Shown here: piece after piece, positions 42,974-52,107 of the stretch
Layout of the letters: each line of letters starts with the position of its first letter
Numbering within the stretch: the stretch's first letter is position 1
The notes under the pieces: model-generated
Told to the model about the DNA's origin: nothing
Database searches by the model: none
Seen by the model: the letters and a program-made list of their open reading frames with translations, nothing else
Position numbers and translations under genes: made by a program
Assembly (NCBI RefSeq): GCF_003709565.1
Contig: NZ_QNRC01000021.1
Span: 1-64,000 of the forward strand
Length of the DNA: 64,000 nt
Direction of reading: 5' to 3'
Source: Paracoccus sigandri
GTDB lineage: Bacteria > Pseudomonadota > Alphaproteobacteria > Rhodobacterales > Rhodobacteraceae

Positions 42974-43507
42974 CTACTGCTCGCGCGGCTCGTTGTTGTC
43001 GACGACTTCCTGATAGGCCACGAGATCGAGAAAGGCCTCGGCTTCGACCACCAGACCTTCCTCCATCCGGAAGATCCAGACGAACTGATTGTCGTAAGGC
43101 GCCCCGGACGTCGTGACGGCCGAGGCGTCGAACCGGATGACGACCCGGTCCCCAACGGACCATATGTGGCGCACATCCGGCATCAGCGGAGACGCGAGAC
43201 GGCTGACGAGAGGGGTCGATCCACGCTGCACGAAATCCTCGATGCCGTTGTAGGTATCGGCAACCGGACCGGAGCCGCGGATCGTCCAGCGGATATCGGG
43301 CGAGAGAAGGTCGAAGACATTGCCCTCCTGGCTGGCCCATCCCTCGAAGGCCTCGCGGACGATGGCTTCGTTCCGGGCCTCGGTTTCCGCGACTGCCGCT
43401 GCGGCAGCCCTGGCCTGGGCCGGTGTGGCGGCGGCAACGAAGGCCAGGGCGATCAGCAGATTGCGGACGACAGCCGCCGCGGTTCCGGTCGGTGAGGCAA
43501 TAGTCAT
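42974..43507 (-). CDS. secreted NTF2-like (SnoaL-type) protein
   Basis: 177 residues. N-terminal signal peptide (LLIALAFVAAATPAQA, cleavage near residue 32), then a SnoaL-like domain: ETEARNEAIVREAFEGW, LLSPDIRWTIRGSGPVADTY, VQRGSTPLVSRL and a long final strand pair ending FLDLVAYQEVVDNN. Periplasmic, possibly a binding or isomerase fold. It lies about 100 bases after the SDR gene, same strand. Confidence 0.82.
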   Translation of the reverse strand: MTIASPTGTAAAVVRNLLIALAFVAAATPAQARAAAAAVAETEARNEAIVREAFEGWASQEGNVFDLLSPDIRWTIRGSGPVADTYNGIEDFVQRGSTPLVSRLASPLMPDVRHIWSVGDRVVIRFDASAVTTSGAPYDNQFVWIFRMEEGLVVEAEAFLDLVAYQEVVDNNEPREQ

Positions 43508-43605
43508 CGGGTCACTCCATTTTCCAAGGATGCTGGCGAGGCCACTGCCGCGGCCCCGGCTTGCGGCGGCCCTGCGAAGGGCCGCTGCGGATCGACGCGC
43601 CGGCG

Positions 43606-44328
43606 TCAATTGCTTGATCCGGTCGGCCTGACGGTGATTTCGCTGGTATCGACGCCCGCAGGCGCCTCGATCACATGCCGGATCGCGCGGGCAATATCGG
43701 CGGGCTGGAGGGCGACCGCGCGATAGGCGTCCATCGCCGCCATGGTCTCGGCATGGGTGATAGTCGAGGCGAGCTCGCTTTCCACGACGCCGGGATTGAC
43801 GCAGGTAACGCGGATCTTGCTGCTTTCCTGGCGCAGCCCGTCCGAGATCGCCCGCACCGCAAACTTGGTGGCGCAGTAGACGGCAGCCGTCGGCACCACC
43901 GACAGCGCACCGATCGAGCCGATATTGATGATCTGGCCGCTGCCCTGCCTCTCCATGACCGGCAGCACGGCGCCGATGCCCCACAGCACGCCCTTGATGT
44001 TGACGTCCACCATGCGTTCCCATTCGTCCTGCTTGCCGGCGGCAAGCGGCGAAAGCGGCATCACGCCGGCATTGTTGACCAGGACGTCGATGCGTCCCCA
44101 TTTCTCTATCGCATCCCCGGCAAAAGCGGCCATGGACCGGCGGTCGGTGACGTCCAGCGCCTTCGCCTCGGCGGTCCCACCCGCCTCGCGGATCCCTGCC
44201 GCGACGGCTTCGATGCGGTCCAGCCGGCGTGCGCCCAGCAGCACCTTCGCGCCAGCGCCCCCCAGTTCTCGGGCCATGCCCTCGCCGATTCCGCTGGAGG
44301 CTCCGGTGATCAGGATGATCTTGTCCAT
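43606..44328 (-). CDS. short-chain dehydrogenase/reductase
   Basis: 240 residues. Classical SDR features: TGASSGIGEGMARELG at about 8-23, NNAGVM, Ser in NIGSIG, Tyr-Lys in AVYCATKFA, and NPGVVES. Typical of YdfG/serine-dehydrogenase-like clades that act on small hydroxyacids or aldehydes; the real substrate is unknown. Divergent from the LysR gene at 44426, which probably controls it. Confidence 0.9.
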   Translation of the reverse strand: MDKIILITGASSGIGEGMARELGGAGAKVLLGARRLDRIEAVAAGIREAGGTAEAKALDVTDRRSMAAFAGDAIEKWGRIDVLVNNAGVMPLSPLAAGKQDEWERMVDVNIKGVLWGIGAVLPVMERQGSGQIINIGSIGALSVVPTAAVYCATKFAVRAISDGLRQESSKIRVTCVNPGVVESELASTITHAETMAAMDAYRAVALQPADIARAIRHVIEAPAGVDTSEITVRPTGSSN

Positions 44329-44425
44329 GCTGTGCTCCCTGCATGAGTTCAGGAAGAAGATGGACGCTTGCCACTGGTGCCGGTATCCATCAATTGCTTG
44401 ACTGGATGGTTAGGAAGGCTGGACA

Positions 44426-45313
44426 ATGAAGATCGACCTGAACCTCCTGCCGTTGTTCCTCGCCGTCGCGGAAGAACATAATTTCCGCGCCGCGGCCGAT
44501 CGCCTGGGCGTGACCCGCTCGGCGGTCAGCCAGGGGGTTCGTCGTCTAGAGGATACCTTCGGCGCCACATTGGTGATGCGCACGACGCGCTCGGTGCGCC
44601 TGACGGAAGCGGGCGAGCGCCTGCGCGACGCGCTGTCGGGGCCGCTCTCGGAAATCGGAACGGCGCTTGAAGGCGTGGCGGCCGAGAATGCGCCGCGCGG
44701 GCTTCTGCGGATCGCCGCCAGTTCGATCGCCGAGCAGTTCCTGGCGGGCCCGCTGATCGCCTCCTTCGCGGCGGCCCATCCCGGCGTGACGATGGATGTC
44801 ACCGTCACCGACGAAGAATTCGACATCGTCGCTGCCGGCTTCGACGCGGGCGTCCGGCTGGGCGAGGTCATCGAACAGGACATGATCGCGATCCCGCTGA
44901 CCGGCAATCAGCGCGAGACGGTGGTCGCAGCGCCCGCCTATCTGGCCGCCCACGGCACACCGGCGCATCCGCGCGAACTTGTCCGTCATCGCTGCATCGG
45001 CTGGCGGCCGGCGCCGAACGTCGCCCCATACCGCTGGGAGTTCGAGGAGAACGGCATTCCCTTCGACGTGGCGGTCGAACCGCAGATCACCACCAACGAC
45101 CTGCGCCTGATGCTGCGCACCGCGCTCGCCGGAGGCGGCATCACCTTCGCGTTGGAGGAGACTTTCAGGCCGTTCGTGGAAACGGGCGAACTCGTGCCCC
45201 TGCTGGACGATTTCCTGCCGCCATTTCCGGGATTCTTCCTGTATTTCCCACAGCGACGCAACATGGCGCCCAAGATGCAGGCGTTGATCGAGCATGTCAG
45301 GCAATGGCGATAG
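44426..45313 (+). CDS. LysR-family transcriptional regulator
   Basis: 295 residues. HTH at about 5-60 (FLAVAEEHNFRAAADRLGVT, then RSAVSQGVRRLE), then the effector domain with RGLLRIAASSIAEQFLAGPL and EEFDIVAAGFDAGVRLGEVI. The CrgA-like subgroup typical of regulators beside SDR genes. Together with the SDR and NTF2-like genes it repeats the set at 15.3-17.5 kb with a different order. Confidence 0.9.
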   Translation: MKIDLNLLPLFLAVAEEHNFRAAADRLGVTRSAVSQGVRRLEDTFGATLVMRTTRSVRLTEAGERLRDALSGPLSEIGTALEGVAAENAPRGLLRIAASSIAEQFLAGPLIASFAAAHPGVTMDVTVTDEEFDIVAAGFDAGVRLGEVIEQDMIAIPLTGNQRETVVAAPAYLAAHGTPAHPRELVRHRCIGWRPAPNVAPYRWEFEENGIPFDVAVEPQITTNDLRLMLRTALAGGGITFALEETFRPFVETGELVPLLDDFLPPFPGFFLYFPQRRNMAPKMQALIEHVRQWR

Positions 45314-45408
45314 CACTCCTCGGCGTCGTGTCCTGAAACCGGCAACGATGCCGATCGGCCTCTTCGCCCTGCGGCGCCTTCAGGGTCCCCATCGCCGGAT
45401 GATCGCGG

Positions 45409-45699
45409 TCATGGGCCGGCAACCTCGCTTTCCGCCTTCCGCCTCAGGATGCGAATGCGCCGCTGCAAGGTCCGCGCCGATGCGCTGATCCTGCTCGCAC
45501 CCGATCCCGTGCAGGAGCCGCGTGTCGAGGGCATCATCAGGACGCGCCCGGCGATCACGCGCCCCTGCAACGGGTGATGCACGTCGATGATCCTGCCGGT
45601 GGCGGGGTCCACCCCGCCCCAGAAGCTGAGCGGCTCGTCCGAAAACAGGACGGGCCCGTCTGCGATGCCCGGCAGGATGCTGGATGCGGTCATGGTCAT
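45409..45699 (-). pseudogene. truncated AcnX small domain (DUF126)
   Basis: From [20 protein letters not shown] through [20 protein letters not shown] to [13 protein letters not shown] (45699 to about 45499) it is a clear aconitase-X swivel domain, including the conserved Ser of the GSCTGSG loop. After that the sequence is unrelated and ends at a chance stop. AcnX type I enzymes are cis-3-hydroxy-L-proline dehydratases, which fits the hydroxyproline locus to the right; this copy is not functional. Confidence 0.75.
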
Positions 45700-45701
45700 C
45701 T

Positions 45702-46129
45702 GTTTGGTCTCCGGCCGGTCCTGGCCCTGTTGCTTCGGTATCCGCGTATTGCCCCAGGCGTCGTCGAAATCGACGGAATAGCCGTGCTGCCCGGTGATCC
45801 GGACGCCGACGACACCACGAGAAAGGCGCGAGCACATCGGGGTTGTCCTTTCTTCAGGCGGCGGAGCCGGGCATCAGCGCATCGATGCGGGGCAGATGGC
45901 CGGCCAGCATATCGACGCCGGACGCGTGACTGCGCACGCGGGCATTGGCCCATGACGAAACTCCGCGCCACCAGCGCCGAGAGGACGAGGCTGGAAATCT
46001 TGCCGGGCGTCATCGTCACCGTGTTTTCCATCGCTCAGCTGCAGATCGAAGGAGTCGCGGACGATGCGCGCCGGGATGGCGCGCATCGTTGCAGACCAGC
46101 CCGCCCGGTTCAGGCGGAAAAAGCGCCGG
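45702..46129. other. remnant region between AcnX fragment and TRAP genes
   Basis: About 430 bases. One minus frame has a natural-looking C-terminus (ARVRSHASGVDMLAGHLPRI, then DALMPGSAA and stop) just before 45850, apparently the tail of a lost gene. It may be from the AcnX large domain, but I cannot confirm that. Confidence 0.35.
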
Positions 46130-47116
46130 TCACAGCGTCGCACCGATTTCGCGCAGTTGCTCGATCACCGGCGCTTTCGGCATCCAGATCTTGTCGAAGG
46201 CGGCGATGATCTCGGTCGTGTCCTCCTTGGGGACCTCGTGCATCGGCACCCCGGTCTGGCGGAGGTTCTCGATCAGCGCCGGCTCCTCGCCCGCCAGGCT
46301 GTCGATCTGCTCGTCCAGCACGGTCCTGACCGCGGCCGCGATCAGCTCGCGATCAGCCTCCGGCATGGCCGTCCAGACCCGGCCCGAGGCGACCGCGGCC
46401 GCCGGCATGAACACGGCGTTCATGCGCAGGATGGACTTTGCCACCTTGTCGAAGCGCTGGTTCCACGAGAACTCGATATCGGCCTCCAGCCCGTCGACCT
46501 GGCCGTTCGACATGGCGTCGAAAACCTGCGGCGTCGGAATCGGCGTCGGCGCCGAGCCCAGCAGCTGGTAGAAGTCGCGATAGACCGGCGTCGGGTTGAT
46601 GCGCAGCTTCATGCCGTTCAGCCCGGCGATGCTGTCGATGGGCTTGACCGAAAACACGGTGCGCATGCCGGTGATGGCCCAGCCAAGGCCGATGGTGCCG
46701 GTCTGCTGGGGCAGAACGTCGAACAGCTTCAGCACTTCGGGGTGGCGAACCAGCCTGGCCACGGCATCGGTCGAGCGCACCAGATAGGGCGCATTGATCG
46801 CCGCGATATGCTCGACCCGAGAGCCCAGTTCGGCGGCCTGGATGATGCCCATGTCCAGCGCCCCCGATTGGAGCTGCTGCATCATCGCGGGCTCGTTGCC
46901 CAGCTGGCCGGAATGAAAGACGGTCATCGTCAGGCGGCCGTCGCTTTGCTGGGCAAGGCCCTCGGCCAGGCGCAGCGCCGCATCGTTCCACGAATGGCCG
47001 ACCGGGGTGATGAGGCCAAGTCGCAGCTCGGTCGATTGCGCACGGGCTACCAGCGGAGCCGCGAAAGGCAGGGCGGCGGCGCCTGCGATCAGATGGCGGC
47101 GGGACAGTTTCATCAT
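46130..47116 (-). CDS. TRAP transporter solute-binding protein (DctP family)
   Basis: 328 residues. Starts MMKLSRR followed by a twin-arginine-like signal peptide (SRRHLIAGAAALPFAAPLVA) ending ARAQ. Body of the DctP/TAXI fold: ELRLGLITPVGHSWNDAALR, GTIGLGWAITGMRTVFS, MKLRINPTPVYRDFYQLLGS, PTPIPTPQVFDAMSNGQVDG. AGGAGA upstream. It delivers a carboxylate or amino-acid derivative to the DctQM membrane proteins encoded just upstream; given the neighbours, hydroxyproline or a related acid is a reasonable guess. Confidence 0.9.
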   Translation of the reverse strand: MMKLSRRHLIAGAAALPFAAPLVARAQSTELRLGLITPVGHSWNDAALRLAEGLAQQSDGRLTMTVFHSGQLGNEPAMMQQLQSGALDMGIIQAAELGSRVEHIAAINAPYLVRSTDAVARLVRHPEVLKLFDVLPQQTGTIGLGWAITGMRTVFSVKPIDSIAGLNGMKLRINPTPVYRDFYQLLGSAPTPIPTPQVFDAMSNGQVDGLEADIEFSWNQRFDKVAKSILRMNAVFMPAAAVASGRVWTAMPEADRELIAAAVRTVLDEQIDSLAGEEPALIENLRQTGVPMHEVPKEDTTEIIAAFDKIWMPKAPVIEQLREIGATL

Positions 47117-47139
47117 GTTGGGTCTCCTGTTGGGTTGGC

Positions 47140-48408
47140 TTACGGTCCGATGAAGATCAGCGAGATGCCGGGAAAGACGGACAGGATCACCAGAAGGACG
47201 CAGGTGATCAGGAAGAACGGCATGGTGACCATGAACATCCTCCCGGGATTGGCCCCCGTCGCGGCGGCGGCGACGAAGAAGCACAGGCCGACCGGGGGCG
47301 ACAGCAATCCCAGCACCAGGTTGATGACCACGACGACGCCGAAATGATGCGGGTCGATGCCATAGACCTCGGTGGCGATCGGCAGCAGGATCGGAACCGT
47401 CATGATCAGGCCGGGAATGCCGTCGATCACCGTGCCGATCACCAGCAGGATCACATTGGCCAGCAGCATGAAGGTGACCGGGTCCCTGGCCACCGTCTGG
47501 ATCCAGCCGGCGACCTCTTGCGGGACGCGCCCGAACACGAGGATCCAGGACAGCACGCCCGCCGCCACGACCAGGAACAGCACGATGGCCGAGTAAAGCC
47601 CCGCGCGGGTCATGATCGCCGGCAGGTCCGAAAAGCGCAGCCGCTTCGTCCAGAAGCGGCCGATTAGCAGCGACATCACCGCGCCGACGGCGCCGGCCTC
47701 GGTCGCGCTTGCAAGGCCCGAGAAGATCGAGCCGACGATGACGATGGGGATCGACAGCGACGGCACCGCCGCCCAGACCGTGGCGGCGCGCTGCCTGAAT
47801 GTCTGCGGCTCGCTGCGCGGGAACTTCCGGCAATGGCCGATGACGGCGATCACCACGCAGAACAGCGCGGTCAGGATCAGCCCCGGCACCAGCCCCGCCA
47901 TCAGCATGTCCGACACCGAGACCTGCGCCATGACGCTGTAGACCACGAACATGACCGAGGGCGGCATGATTGATCCCAGCATCCCGCCATAGGCGGTCAG
48001 CCCTGCGGAGAAGTCCTTGTCGTAGCCCTTCTTCTCCATCTCGGGGACCATGATCTGCGACATGATCGCCACCTGCGCCGTGGCGGAGCCGAGGATCGAG
48101 GCCACGAACATGTTCGCGATGGCGTTCACATAGGCCAGCCCGCCGCGCAGCGAACCGACGAAGGCCATGGCCATGTCGACGATCTTCTTGGTGATGCCGC
48201 CCGCATTCATGATCTCTCCGATCAGGACGAACAGGGGGATGGCGATCAGGCCATAGCTGTCCACCGCGTTGAACATCTGCAGCGGATAGCTTTGGAACAG
48301 CACCATGTTGCCGCTGGCCAGCACATAGACGATGGCCGCGACGCAGAGGCACAGGCCGATGGGCACGCCCACCAGCATCACGATCAGGAAGGCGGTTGAG
48401 GTCAGCAT
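47140..48408 (-). CDS. TRAP transporter large permease (DctM)
   Basis: 422 residues with twelve or so transmembrane helices. Family motifs include IPLFVLIGEIMNAGGITKKI, GSATAQVAIMSQIMVPEMEK, GLTAYGGMLGSIMPPSVMFV and NLVLGLLSPPVGLCFFVAAA. The start codon overlaps the dctQ stop by one base. It forms the Na+/solute channel partner of DctQ. Confidence 0.92.
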   Translation of the reverse strand: MLTSTAFLIVMLVGVPIGLCLCVAAIVYVLASGNMVLFQSYPLQMFNAVDSYGLIAIPLFVLIGEIMNAGGITKKIVDMAMAFVGSLRGGLAYVNAIANMFVASILGSATAQVAIMSQIMVPEMEKKGYDKDFSAGLTAYGGMLGSIMPPSVMFVVYSVMAQVSVSDMLMAGLVPGLILTALFCVVIAVIGHCRKFPRSEPQTFRQRAATVWAAVPSLSIPIVIVGSIFSGLASATEAGAVGAVMSLLIGRFWTKRLRFSDLPAIMTRAGLYSAIVLFLVVAAGVLSWILVFGRVPQEVAGWIQTVARDPVTFMLLANVILLVIGTVIDGIPGLIMTVPILLPIATEVYGIDPHHFGVVVVINLVLGLLSPPVGLCFFVAAAATGANPGRMFMVTMPFFLITCVLLVILSVFPGISLIFIGP

Positions 48409-49046
48409 CAGCTCACCGCCTCCTCGGCGTTGATCATCGTCGCACGCTGGATCCTGGGGACCGCGCCCACGTCTTCCAGCAGGTTCGCGATCCCGTGGAC
48501 GGTCATCGACAGGGCAAAGATCGGCAGGATCAGATAGAGGATCCAGGTCGACCAGTTCAGGGTCTGCGTGCGCTCGGTATAGATGAAGTTGAAGGTCTGC
48601 CCGGCGAATTCGCGGGCATCGAAACCCGCGCGCGCAATGCCCAAGGGTTCGAACCAGAGCCAGCACATCAGGGCAAGGCCGATGCCGAACAGGACGACGA
48701 CAATGGTCGCCGCGATCCTGGCCAAGCGCGCCGCGCCGGGCGACAGCCGCTCGGTCAGCATCGTCACGGCGAAGTCCAGCCGCAGCCGCGTCATCGTCGA
48801 GGCGCCGATGAAAGTCAGCCAGACCATGCAATAGACCGCAAGCTCATCGATCCAGTAAAGCGGCATTCCCAGATAGCGGGTGACCACGTTCAGCAGGATC
48901 GCGCAGCTGAGCAGCGCCATCAGCATTGCGACGGCGTGGCGCTCGACGACCAGAAGGCCCTCGGACGCGCGGATCAGCGGGGACCATCTGCTTGGCGGGG
49001 CGGAAGGGCTTGGATGTCGTGGCATGGAGGGCACCTGGTTGGGCAT
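48408..49046 (-). CDS. TRAP transporter small permease (DctQ)
   Basis: About 212 residues if begun at the ATG at 49046; ATGs at 49085 and 49025 are alternatives, the latter having AGGTG upstream. Four transmembrane helices (LMALLSCAILLNVVTRYLG, the VYCMVWLTFIGASTMTR helix, and two more) with the DctQ signature around DELAVYCMVWLTFIG and RLDFAVTMLTERLS. Longer than average because of a loop of about 40 residues between helices 3 and 4. Confidence 0.88.
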   Translation of the reverse strand: MPNQVPSMPRHPSPSAPPSRWSPLIRASEGLLVVERHAVAMLMALLSCAILLNVVTRYLGMPLYWIDELAVYCMVWLTFIGASTMTRLRLDFAVTMLTERLSPGAARLARIAATIVVVLFGIGLALMCWLWFEPLGIARAGFDAREFAGQTFNFIYTERTQTLNWSTWILYLILPIFALSMTVHGIANLLEDVGAVPRIQRATMINAEEAVS

Positions 49047-49152
49047 AAGTGATCTTCGGAAGCGGCCTGCGACGGCCGATCCCATGCTTTCTCATGCGCC
49101 CCGGCCAGCGGTCAGGGCGTCGGCCTTTCGTTTGCATCGCGCCGTCGCGCGC

Positions 49153-50157
49153 TCACTTCACCACGAAGCCATGGGCGAAAGGATCACGCTCGGCATCGAT
49201 GAAGATGGTGTTCAACCCGGTCTGGCGCGCCCATCCGGCGATCGAGGGGATGATCGCGTCGCGACCCGCCACGGTCGCGGCGGCCTCGATGCGGCCCTTG
49301 AAGATCGAACCGATGATCGACTCGTGCCAGAACTCGTCGCCGACCCGCAGCTTGCCCTTGGCCGCAAGCTGCGCCATCCGGGCCGAGGTGCCGGTGCCGC
49401 AGGGGCTGCGGTCGATGGCCTTGTCGCCATAGAAGACGGCGTTGCGGGCATGGGCGCCGGGCACGGTCGGCGCGCCGGTCCACTGGATATGGCTCAGCCC
49501 ATTGATCTCGGGGTGCTCGGGATGGGTGAATTCGTATTTCTCGTTCAGCGCCGCGCGCAGCGTCAGCGACCAGCCGATCAACTCGCTTGCGGTATGGTCG
49601 GCCATGTCGCGGAAGTTCTTCTGCGGCTCGACGATGGCATAGAAATTGCCGCCATAGGCCACGTCCACGACGATCTCGCCCAGGCCCTCGACCTTGGCCG
49701 TCAGGCCCTCGGCATGAAGGAAGCCGGGCACGTTGGTCAGCCGGACCTCCTCGACATGGCGGCCCTCCTGCCGGTATTCGATGTCCACCTTGCCCGCCGG
49801 GGTCTCGATGGACAGGCGGCCGGGCGTGCGGGGGACGATCAGCCCGTTCTCGATCCCCATGGTGATCGTGCCGATGGTGCCGTGGCCGCACATGGGCAGG
49901 CAGCCCGAGGTCTCGATATACAGCACCGCCACCTCGCAATCCCCGCGCGTCGGCGGATAGAGGATCGCGCCCGACATCATGTCGTGGCCGCGCGGCTCGA
50001 ACATCAGGCCGGTGCGGATCCAGTCGAATTCGCGCAGGAAATGCGCGCGCTTTTCCAGCATGGTCGCGCCCTCCAGCCGCGGCGCTCCGCCCGCGACCAG
50101 GCGCACCGGATTGCCGCAGGTATGGCCGTCGATGCAGGGAAAGATGTATTGGGTCAT
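49153..50157 (-). CDS. 4-hydroxyproline 2-epimerase (proline racemase family)
   Basis: 334 residues. The two catalytic cysteines are both present, Cys90 (PMCGHGTIGT) and Cys253 (DRSPCGTGTSA), so this is an epimerase/racemase and not a trans-3-hydroxyproline dehydratase, which has Thr at the second site. It converts trans-4-hydroxy-L-proline to cis-4-hydroxy-D-proline. The next gene in the operon direction encodes the D-amino-acid oxidoreductase that would use the product. Confidence 0.92.
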   Translation of the reverse strand: MTQYIFPCIDGHTCGNPVRLVAGGAPRLEGATMLEKRAHFLREFDWIRTGLMFEPRGHDMMSGAILYPPTRGDCEVAVLYIETSGCLPMCGHGTIGTITMGIENGLIVPRTPGRLSIETPAGKVDIEYRQEGRHVEEVRLTNVPGFLHAEGLTAKVEGLGEIVVDVAYGGNFYAIVEPQKNFRDMADHTASELIGWSLTLRAALNEKYEFTHPEHPEINGLSHIQWTGAPTVPGAHARNAVFYGDKAIDRSPCGTGTSARMAQLAAKGKLRVGDEFWHESIIGSIFKGRIEAAATVAGRDAIIPSIAGWARQTGLNTIFIDAERDPFAHGFVVK

Positions 50158-50164
50158 GATCGCC

Positions 50165-51385
50165 TCAGAAACGCGCGGGAGAGAACGGGGCCAGATCGAT
50201 GCCGGGATCCGTGCCGGCCAGCAGGTCGGCCACGATACGCGCCGTGCCCGCCGATTGCGTCAGGCCCAGATGGCCGTGCCCGAAGGCGCAGATGACGTTC
50301 GGATGGCCGGGCAAGGGGCCGATGGCAGGCAGGCTGTCGGGCAATGACGGGCGAAAGCCCATCCATTGCTGCCCGCCCGTGGTCCTGAGCCCCGGCAGGA
50401 AGGCCTTGGCCTTCTTCAGCATCGCCTCGGACCGCTTGTAGTTCGGGGGCAGATCCAGCCCGCCCAGCTCGACCGCGCCGCCGACGCGGATGCCCGAGGA
50501 GAGTTTCGAGATGACGAAGCCATGCCCCCCGAAGGTGACCTGGCAGCGCAGGTCGAAGGCATCCGCCGGCAGCGTGGTGTTATAACCGCGCTCGGTCTCC
50601 AGCGGGATGCGGACACCCAGCGTCCGGGCCAGCAGGTGCGAGAACGCCCCCGCCGCCAGAACGACCCGGCCGGTCAGCTTGCCCGAGGCGGTCAGCACCC
50701 CGTCATCGGCCAGCCCGGTCACCTCGGCGATGGCGATCTCGCCACCGCCGGCGCGGAAACGCTCGGCCAGCGCCAGCGTGTAGTCGCGCGGATCGGCGAT
50801 GGAATACCAGCCGGGCGTGAAGGTGCCATGGGTGAAGCGCGGCGCGAGGCCGGGCTGGAGCGCGGCCATCTCGTCAGGGGTCATGTGCCAGAACGCGATG
50901 CCGTGATCCTCGCGCGCCTGCCAGCCGGGCAGCGAGGCGTCGAACTCGGCCTGCGATTCATAGACCTGGAGGTTTCCCTCCTTGCGCAACATCCACGACG
51001 TGCCGGTCGCGGCAAGAAAGGGCTCCAGCTCGGCCTTGGACAGGTCCATCAGCGCCGTCTGCGCGGCGGTCGAGGCACGCACCCGCGCAGGCGAGCAGGC
51101 CCGCCAGAAGCGCCACATCCAGGGCGCGATCCGCAGCGCATAGGAAGGCGGCACGGTCAGCGGCCCCAGCGGGCCCAGCAGCCATTTCGGCGCCTGCCGC
51201 ATGATGCGGGGCGAAGCCAGCGGCAGGATATCCGTAAAGGCAAAGGCCCCTGCATTGCCGGCCGAGGCGCCCGCCGCCGGCCCCTCGCGGTCGATCACCT
51301 GCACCGCGAAGCCCCGCGCCTGCGCCGCCAGCGCGACGGACAGGCCGACGACGCCCGCGCCGATGACGACGACCTTGCCGGTCAT
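50165..51385 (-). CDS. FAD-dependent D-hydroxyproline/D-amino-acid dehydrogenase (DadA-like)
   Basis: 406 residues, DAO superfamily. FAD-binding VVVIGAGVVGLSVALAAQARG at the N-terminus, ASAGNAGAFAFTD, a mid-protein substrate domain, and the C-terminal flavin contact NVICAFGHGHLGLTQSAG. Single-chain DadA-type rather than the heteromeric LhpBEF type. It probably oxidises cis-4-hydroxy-D-proline to pyrroline-4-hydroxy-2-carboxylate. The start overlaps the preceding ATPase stop codon (ATGA). Confidence 0.9.
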   Translation of the reverse strand: MTGKVVVIGAGVVGLSVALAAQARGFAVQVIDREGPAAGASAGNAGAFAFTDILPLASPRIMRQAPKWLLGPLGPLTVPPSYALRIAPWMWRFWRACSPARVRASTAAQTALMDLSKAELEPFLAATGTSWMLRKEGNLQVYESQAEFDASLPGWQAREDHGIAFWHMTPDEMAALQPGLAPRFTHGTFTPGWYSIADPRDYTLALAERFRAGGGEIAIAEVTGLADDGVLTASGKLTGRVVLAAGAFSHLLARTLGVRIPLETERGYNTTLPADAFDLRCQVTFGGHGFVISKLSSGIRVGGAVELGGLDLPPNYKRSEAMLKKAKAFLPGLRTTGGQQWMGFRPSLPDSLPAIGPLPGHPNVICAFGHGHLGLTQSAGTARIVADLLAGTDPGIDLAPFSPARF

Positions 51386-52107
51386 TGCCGGGTGCTCGAC
51401 AGGAACTTGCGCGTCTCGGGGTGCTGCGGATCGCCGAAGATCTGCTGCGGCGGACCGATCTCGGCCATGACGCCCTGATGGAAGAAGGCCACCCGATCCG
51501 ACACGTCGCGCGCAAAGGCCATCTCATGGGTAACCAGGATCATGGTCATGCCCTCCTGGGCCAGCATCTTCAGCGTGTCCAGGACCTCGCCCACCAGTTG
51601 CGGGTCCAGCGCCGAGGTCACCTCGTCGAACAGCATGTATTCGGGCGACATGGCCAGCGCGCGGGCGATCGCCATGCGCTGCTGCTGGCCACCCGACAGC
51701 CGGCCCGGATAGGTCTTCAGCTTGTCGCCCAGCCCGACATGGGTCAGTTGCCGGACGGCGATCTCCTCGGCCTCGGCCCTTGCCATGCCCAGCACCTTGC
51801 GCGGCGCCAGGGTGACGTTCTCCAGCACGGTCAGGTGCGGAAAGGCGTTCCACTGCTGGAACACGATGCCGACCTTGCGGCGCAGCTTGTTGAGGTCGGT
51901 GGATTTCGCGTGGACCTCGGTCCCGTCGATCAGGATGCGGCCGGAATCGATCGGCTCCAGCCCGTTGATGCAGGTCAGAAGCGTCGACTTGCCCGAACCC
52001 GAGCCGCCGATGATCGTGACCACCTCGCCCTTGCTGACCGTCAGGTCGATGCCCTTCAGAACCTCCAGCTGGCCGAAGGATTTGCGGACATGTTCGATCT
52101 CAATCAT
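51382..52107 (-). CDS. amino-acid ABC transporter ATPase (HisP/GlnQ type)
   Basis: 241 residues. Walker A GGSGSGKST, signature LSGGQQQR, Walker B YMLFDEVTSALDP and the H-loop VTHEMAFA. Family of polar amino-acid importers. It works with the two permeases (52.1-53.4 kb) and the binding protein (53.5 kb). Its start overlaps the preceding permease gene by 8 bases. Confidence 0.95.
   Translation of the reverse strand: MIEIEHVRKSFGQLEVLKGIDLTVSKGEVVTIIGGSGSGKSTLLTCINGLEPIDSGRILIDGTEVHAKSTDLNKLRRKVGIVFQQWNAFPHLTVLENVTLAPRKVLGMARAEAEEIAVRQLTHVGLGDKLKTYPGRLSGGQQQRMAIARALAMSPEYMLFDEVTSALDPQLVGEVLDTLKMLAQEGMTMILVTHEMAFARDVSDRVAFFHQGVMAEIGPPQQIFGDPQHPETRKFLSSTRQ

Noticed and set aside
45409-45837. A full AcnX small-subunit gene starting at 45837
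   Set aside because: The first 46 codons show no AcnX similarity and the 3' third is unrelated; only 45499-45699 is the domain.
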